Origin: Leptasterias polaris
Lineage: Eukaryota; Echinodermata; Asteroidea; Forcipulatida; Asteriidae
DNA: 64,000 bases
Assembly: GCA_037783415.1 (NCBI GenBank)
Contig: JAZGTN010000028.1
Coordinates: forward strand, 3,668,501-3,732,500
Direction: 5' to 3'
Both the position numbers and the translations under genes were made by a program. Below the pieces are notes generated by a model. That model was not told where the DNA came from. It searched no databases and saw only the letters and a list, made by a program, of their open reading frames with translations. The first letter of the stretch is position 1, and every line of letters starts with the position of its first letter. This document shows, one piece after another, positions 59,529 to 64,000 of the stretch.

Positions 59529-60080
59529 TACCTTTGGGTTTTGGAACCGTTTGATTGTTTTAAAGGGTGTGTACAACATTGGTTATTGCCAAAGACTTGT
59601 ATCCAAACTTGATGTGACCCAACATATACATGAAATAACAAACCTGTGATTTATTATTATTTTTTTTTTTTTTTCAAACATCAGATTTCATCCTGCAGGA
59701 TATAAAAGACTATACTGTTTTACTCATTTCCTAAAAGCTATGGCATTTCAATTAAGGGAAGTTTTATACCATGCAAGTCATGTGAAAATCTGTTAACATT
59801 TATATATATTCAATCTTACCAATGTTGTACACACCCTTTAAACCCATATAAATGAAGATGTTTTCAAGGTGGGGGAATTTCTGCGATATTGCCGAAAATC
59901 CGAAGCGGTTATGTCCGCACAGGTAGAGTAATCCGTAATTGAAACACACAATCTGAGAAACGTTCAGCATGAAACGTTTCTCTGATTGCACATTTTCTTA
60001 AATCCCTTTCTCTAAAACTCCGTTCCTTAGAAGGGAATCGTTTCTTATTTGCAGCTGCAGTGCTTCTTACAGAGTAAGAT
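59529..60080 (+). repeat. Interspersed repeat 'gccgaaaatc...gagaaacg' (copy 3), interrupted
   Basis: Left part ttttggaaccgtttgattgt, right part from 59842 with atattgccgaaaatc and ctgagaaacgtt. Split by the TTAA MITE at 59560-59841. Confidence 0.65.
59560..59841. mobile_element. MITE with TTAA target site (copy 2), nested
   Basis: Ends agggtgtgtacaacattggt and accaatgttgtacacaccct, flanked by TTAA. The related repeat at 37.44 kb has a single uninterrupted 'tttta' site, so it serves as an empty-site control. Confidence 0.85.
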
Positions 60081-61240
60081 TTCATGGTTATTTTCGGGGC
60101 GAATAATTACCAACGTCAACCCTCCCTTTAAAGGTTCTATTATTATGGAAAATGTCACAGAATTCGTGTCGTGACCCAATCTCAGCAACACAAAGAACAC
60201 TGTCCCCTTTCAGCTAAGTAATAGACTTCTTTTCTTTAACCGGTGCTTGAGAGAGGTCAACAATTTTAAATCTCGCTTCAATGATTTTAAAGCTTATGTC
60301 AACAAGTCGACATACCTTTCCTGAATAAATCAAATCCTGTAAAACATGATTTGTAGAATATCAATCAAAGTAACTTTTTGTGTACACCTGAAGCCGTTGC
60401 TGAGCTGAGAATTAGTTCCCATGACGCTCGTGCGCAAAGGGACTTCACCCTCTCCCAAACCAGGTTAAAAGGGTCTATGTTTTATTACATGGGGGCTGAC
60501 GTTAACGTTACGTCCAAAAGTAGCCCATGCATGTTAATTCAAAGGCCCGTATGTTAAAGGACCTTGCTAGTCTGTTATAGCAAAACTAAAGAAGAAACAT
60601 TCACATATTAATCAGAGTCCTTCAGTTGGCTCAAAATGAAAACTTAGCAATTTCAAATATCGCAACAGAAAGAGTTAACTTGAGAGAATTGTTAAAATGA
60701 TAAAACTTCTTTTGCCAACGAAAGAGGGGACACTAGATTTAAAGTTCTGTATCCAACTGCTACTTTTTCTCCTTAATTTGTTTGTCAGGAAAGGTTGACG
60801 GAATGAGAAACGGGCAGTTTGAACAATTCTAAAAGCTTATATAAAAGGTGTAAAAAAGCTACGGGCATTTTTCCGAAACTTAAAACTGAAATAGAATTGT
60901 CGACATTTACTTACAAACCTGCTGTACATTATAACCAACTTAAGTATATGACATTAAATTAAACCCCCCAAAGTAAGAAGAAACTTTGACACAAAAGACA
61001 CTAAGAAAAACGCAGATTTCCGAATAGTTGATGGATGAGTACAAGGCAAGAATAGTGATGGAGAAATAGTGAAGGTTCGGTAAAGCTTCTTGCCTTCGTT
61101 TTCCCAGACATCACTAGAAAGTTAACCCAAACGTGCGATACAAGAACACCCCGAATTCAACTAGAACAAAATTATCAGATTTGTGAATAATTATGCCCAT
61201 ACAGGCCTGCAACATACAGTAAGAATAAAGTCCAACTTAC

Positions 61241-61380
61241 TCAGATGTGGAACGAAAATCCAAAAACCCAGCCGTTACTGTCGAGGCAAAGTAGAGAGCG
61301 ATGAGCAAACACGGGTGTTTTATGTAGTGTATCCAAGCCGTTACTGTTGAAAGAGTGCGCCCGGGAGAGAAAAACACCTC
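61241..61380 (-). other. Possible 5' non-coding exon of gene B
   Basis: A GTAAGTTGG donor on the minus strand (61240-61232) fits a leader exon that would splice to the acceptor at 58666 above the gene B ATG. The upstream limit is a guess. Support is only the splice consensus. Confidence 0.3.
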
Positions 61381-62222
61381 TTTATCAGTTACTTACTTAT
61401 TCAAATGATCTATTTCACGCTGAACGAACATAATGGGAAAAGGTTTAGGCAAATGAGTTAACAGTTGTTAGTCAAAAATTTGGCAAACCTTTGAGCAGTT
61501 TTTAAACGTGAGGGGAGCTTGAACAAAAGTACACAGACCAAAGCAATTTACATATTCCAACCCGGCCACCATGTATTTATTCTTCCATGTAACTCCAAAC
61601 AAGCCAACAGTTGTTAACAATAAAGTAAATTAGCATATTCATGAAGGACACTCCACATTCCTGATTTGTAACCCTCGTCAGGATTTAGACAAAAATACCT
61701 TTTGAAGTTAGGCCTACTCTGCAGATTAATACAGACGAATTATAAATGGTCACTTTCCTTCAGCTTCAGGCAAGTACGCAGGTAAACGATTCATTCACAA
61801 CATGGTCATAACAACGTACCTGTAGTAACGTGGGAGAAAAACGCTTTGTGTGAAACGGAACTTCTCAAGCCTCTTTTATTTGCTCGTAATCCCACCCCTT
61901 TACACTTTGCTCAATATTAAAATGAGCATTGACAGGCCGGCTACGTCACAAGCGCACCCGGAGCCGGAGGAGCCAAGGTTGATCGAGGCCGAGGGGGCCG
62001 GGCGGGCTTTGGGAGAACTTAACCGATTACGAAGTTTCAAAGGAAAGCGGATATTGTACACTAGGCCTATAATTTATATTAACTTGAGATAGTGAACTTC
62101 AACCCCCTCGAATGAGCTTCAAATAAATCACGTGTTAAGTGCGTGGAAGATACCGGATTTTACTACGAGACCCGTTTCATTTATTCATCTAGTAGTAATC
62201 GTTATGGGTAAACGGTGGCGTA
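61381..62222. other. Upstream region of gene B, no gene recognised
   Basis: Contains a GC-rich island around 61940-62010 (ccggagccggaggagcc) within a short open frame. A promoter of gene B or of a neighbour may lie here, but no defined element can be supported. Confidence 0.35.
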
Positions 62223-63235
62223 TAAGCCTTTTCGCAATCTCAGCGCGAAATGCATTGTGTTACTTTGGTTATAGGTCATTGGAGATAAACAAACAGTGTT
62301 GCCCCTAGCTACTCGTACTAGCGTGCACATTGTGAATAGCCAAATCGCGTAATATTGACCTGATAGTATCGCTGAAAATGAAGTTTTTTCGCCGTTTTTT
62401 CACTGAATGATGGATGGAAATGCATCTGAACTTACTTTCGAAGAGATTAGACTTAGGAATGAGGATGCTTTGAAGGATTTTCTTGGCAAACTGGAAATTA
62501 CTGTTGGGCCCCAAATACACAAAAAAACCATGACAATTTTTGGGGGGTACATTTAGTTGGCCCTTGAAAAAGTAAATGTTTGCATGAATGAAATTTTGAT
62601 GGCCCAAAGTGGTGGCATTGGGCAAGCGAGCTTATTCTAAACATATTAAAAACGAGTGTGCTAATAGACTTGAAATGTTGCTTATCATGTTTAACTATAT
62701 TTGCAGTATTACGTTGTTTTTAAACATTTTTACTCATGGTAAACACTTGGTAAATACATTTCAAATTTTCAGAAATTCATATCATTTATTGTAACATTTT
62801 CACAACTATGTTCCTTTTGTGCCAAACATACATCGTATAAAGCATTATGTACATGTAGTGCAATATTTGGTAAAATTTACTGTTTGCATATATGTTTAGA
62901 TACGGTTAACTTGCAGCTGTTTGAAATAGTGCAGACCATATATTTTGAAATATTTCTTGTTTTTTGCAATAGTAAATTGGTGACATTGTGATGTCAAGTG
63001 CTATTATTTTAGAACTAGGTAAGTAGCTGTCTCTCCGACATGAGCAAACCGATATCTTGATTTCATACACATGATTAAGTCTTATTTGTTCTTAGTTATT
63101 TATATTTACTTTCTTCACAAACAATATCACTCATTACTAGCCGTCGTTACGCGATGCCGCCGCGTATTGTTTATCTCCAGAAACTCGTCGGCAGGCAATT
63201 CCCGCGCATGCGCACTGAGATTGCGAAAAGGCTTA
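62223..63235. mobile_element. About 1-kb TIR element
   Basis: Ends taagccttttcgcaatctca and its reverse complement (tgagattgcgaaaaggctta), with a shared inner block ggagataaacaa further in. The interior shows no clear transposase; a 106-codon minus-strand frame at 62625-62305 is not recognised. Confidence 0.65.
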
Positions 63236-64000
63236 TTTAGCAGCGGGGGGGGGGGGGGGGGGGGGGGTGTTGATGGGGGATCTCCCCGCTCAGATCCCTT
63301 TCCCCATCCTGGTTCCCACAGATGCGAGGATATTAGCGAGATAACAAAAATTCACAACTAATAAATTTTTAAAAACATCGGAAGCCCCGCCCCCCAAATA
63401 TATATATAAATAAATACAAATAAATAAATAATTATAATAATAATAAATACAAATAAATAAATAAATAAATACTAATAATAGTTATGATTATTTTAATAAT
63501 AGTAATAAAACAATAATAATAAATAAATAAAACATAAATCTAAAAATAATTATCTAAATGCAATAAAACAAATAAATAACATAACATAGGCCCTAAATAA
63601 ATGGTAAAAGACTAGCAACAAATAAATAAATAAGACCCCCCGACCCATAAAATTAAATATAAAACAAATCCGAAAACAAAGCATGCTAGCACTGGTAGTA
63701 ACTTTAATGTCTGTGAGGTTCCCTCAAAAAAACCCTCAAAATAACCAAAACGAAGAAAAAAAAACCCAAAACGTGACATCTCCTGCAAGAATGTGGTCCC
63801 GAGTACTGGAATTGAACGGGAGTCACAGAGGTGAAAGGCATGAAAAACAAATGAAAAGGGGCACAAAATGTTCACAAAATAACGAAACGTCAATGGGAGA
63901 TTTTGAGAAGATATAGCGGGTGTCCCACTCATCAATCATTTTCCATTGTTCTCGATCAAGAAAAACAATAAAAAGGACAGCACCGTCTGAAACAGTGGAA
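63236..64000. repeat. 23-base G run, AT-rich simple repeats, no gene
   Basis: A run of 23 G at 63245-63267, then (aaat/aata)n simple sequence at about 63395-63640. The last 360 bases have no convincing exon. Confidence 0.6.

Noticed and set aside
61850..62092. 80-codon plus-strand frame with a GC-rich acidic part (PEPEEPRLIEAEGAG)
   Set aside because: Codon composition is gene-like for about 100 bases, but no donor site at a suitable place and no recognised family; left as unassigned.

Overview
This window is nuclear DNA from an animal. It has spliced genes with GT-AG introns, low gene density and heavy loading with LINEs, tRNA-derived SINEs, small inverted-repeat (MITE/foldback) elements and minisatellites. 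No bacterial or viral gene organisation is seen. The protein families and the style of the repeats suggest a marine invertebrate deuterostome, most likely an echinoderm. That placement is inference and was not tested by any search.

Layout. Positions 1-16.2 kb are gene-poor: a decayed hAT/ZMYM1-type fragment (704-1624, minus), a nearly intact LINE (ORF 4775-8090, minus, broken once by a 16-bp tandem duplication), nested SINE and DNA-transposon copies, and a 2-kb foldback element (13296-15264). Positions 16480-21952 (plus) hold a complete five-exon classical short-chain dehydrogenase/reductase gene encoding 250 residues, with its poly(A) signal at 22186. Positions 22.5-25.9 kb hold LINE remnants, a TTAA-flanked MITE and a possible terminal exon.

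The main content is a tandem pair of SLC6-family Na+/Cl- coupled transporter genes on the minus strand. Gene A spans 39232-25982 (14 coding exons, 666 aa) and gene B spans 58651-45483 (14 coding exons, 641 aa). All 13 introns fall at the same protein positions with the same phases, and most exons are identical in length, so the pair is a tandem gene duplication. The proteins look closest to glycine-transporter-type SLC6 members. They differ at telling places: the TM6 unwound segment, the TM8 DSQ/DSE position, and the C-terminal tail (gene A ends in a PDZ-ligand-like ETSI, gene B does not; both keep a PPxY motif).

The introns and the gap between the pair carry the unusual structure: three long minisatellites with 19-, 54- and 11-bp units, a 182-bp x3 tandem repeat, a partial duplication of gene A exon 6, head-to-head SINE hairpins, and a MITE with 51-bp terminal repeats and a perfect 9-bp target duplication. 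The long ORFs over the 11-, 19- and 54-bp arrays are by-products of repeats without stop codons and are not called as genes. I found no clear evidence of a new multi-gene system. The best leads are the minisatellites, the decayed exon copy, the SINE-derived leader of the dehydrogenase gene, and the divergent transporter pair.
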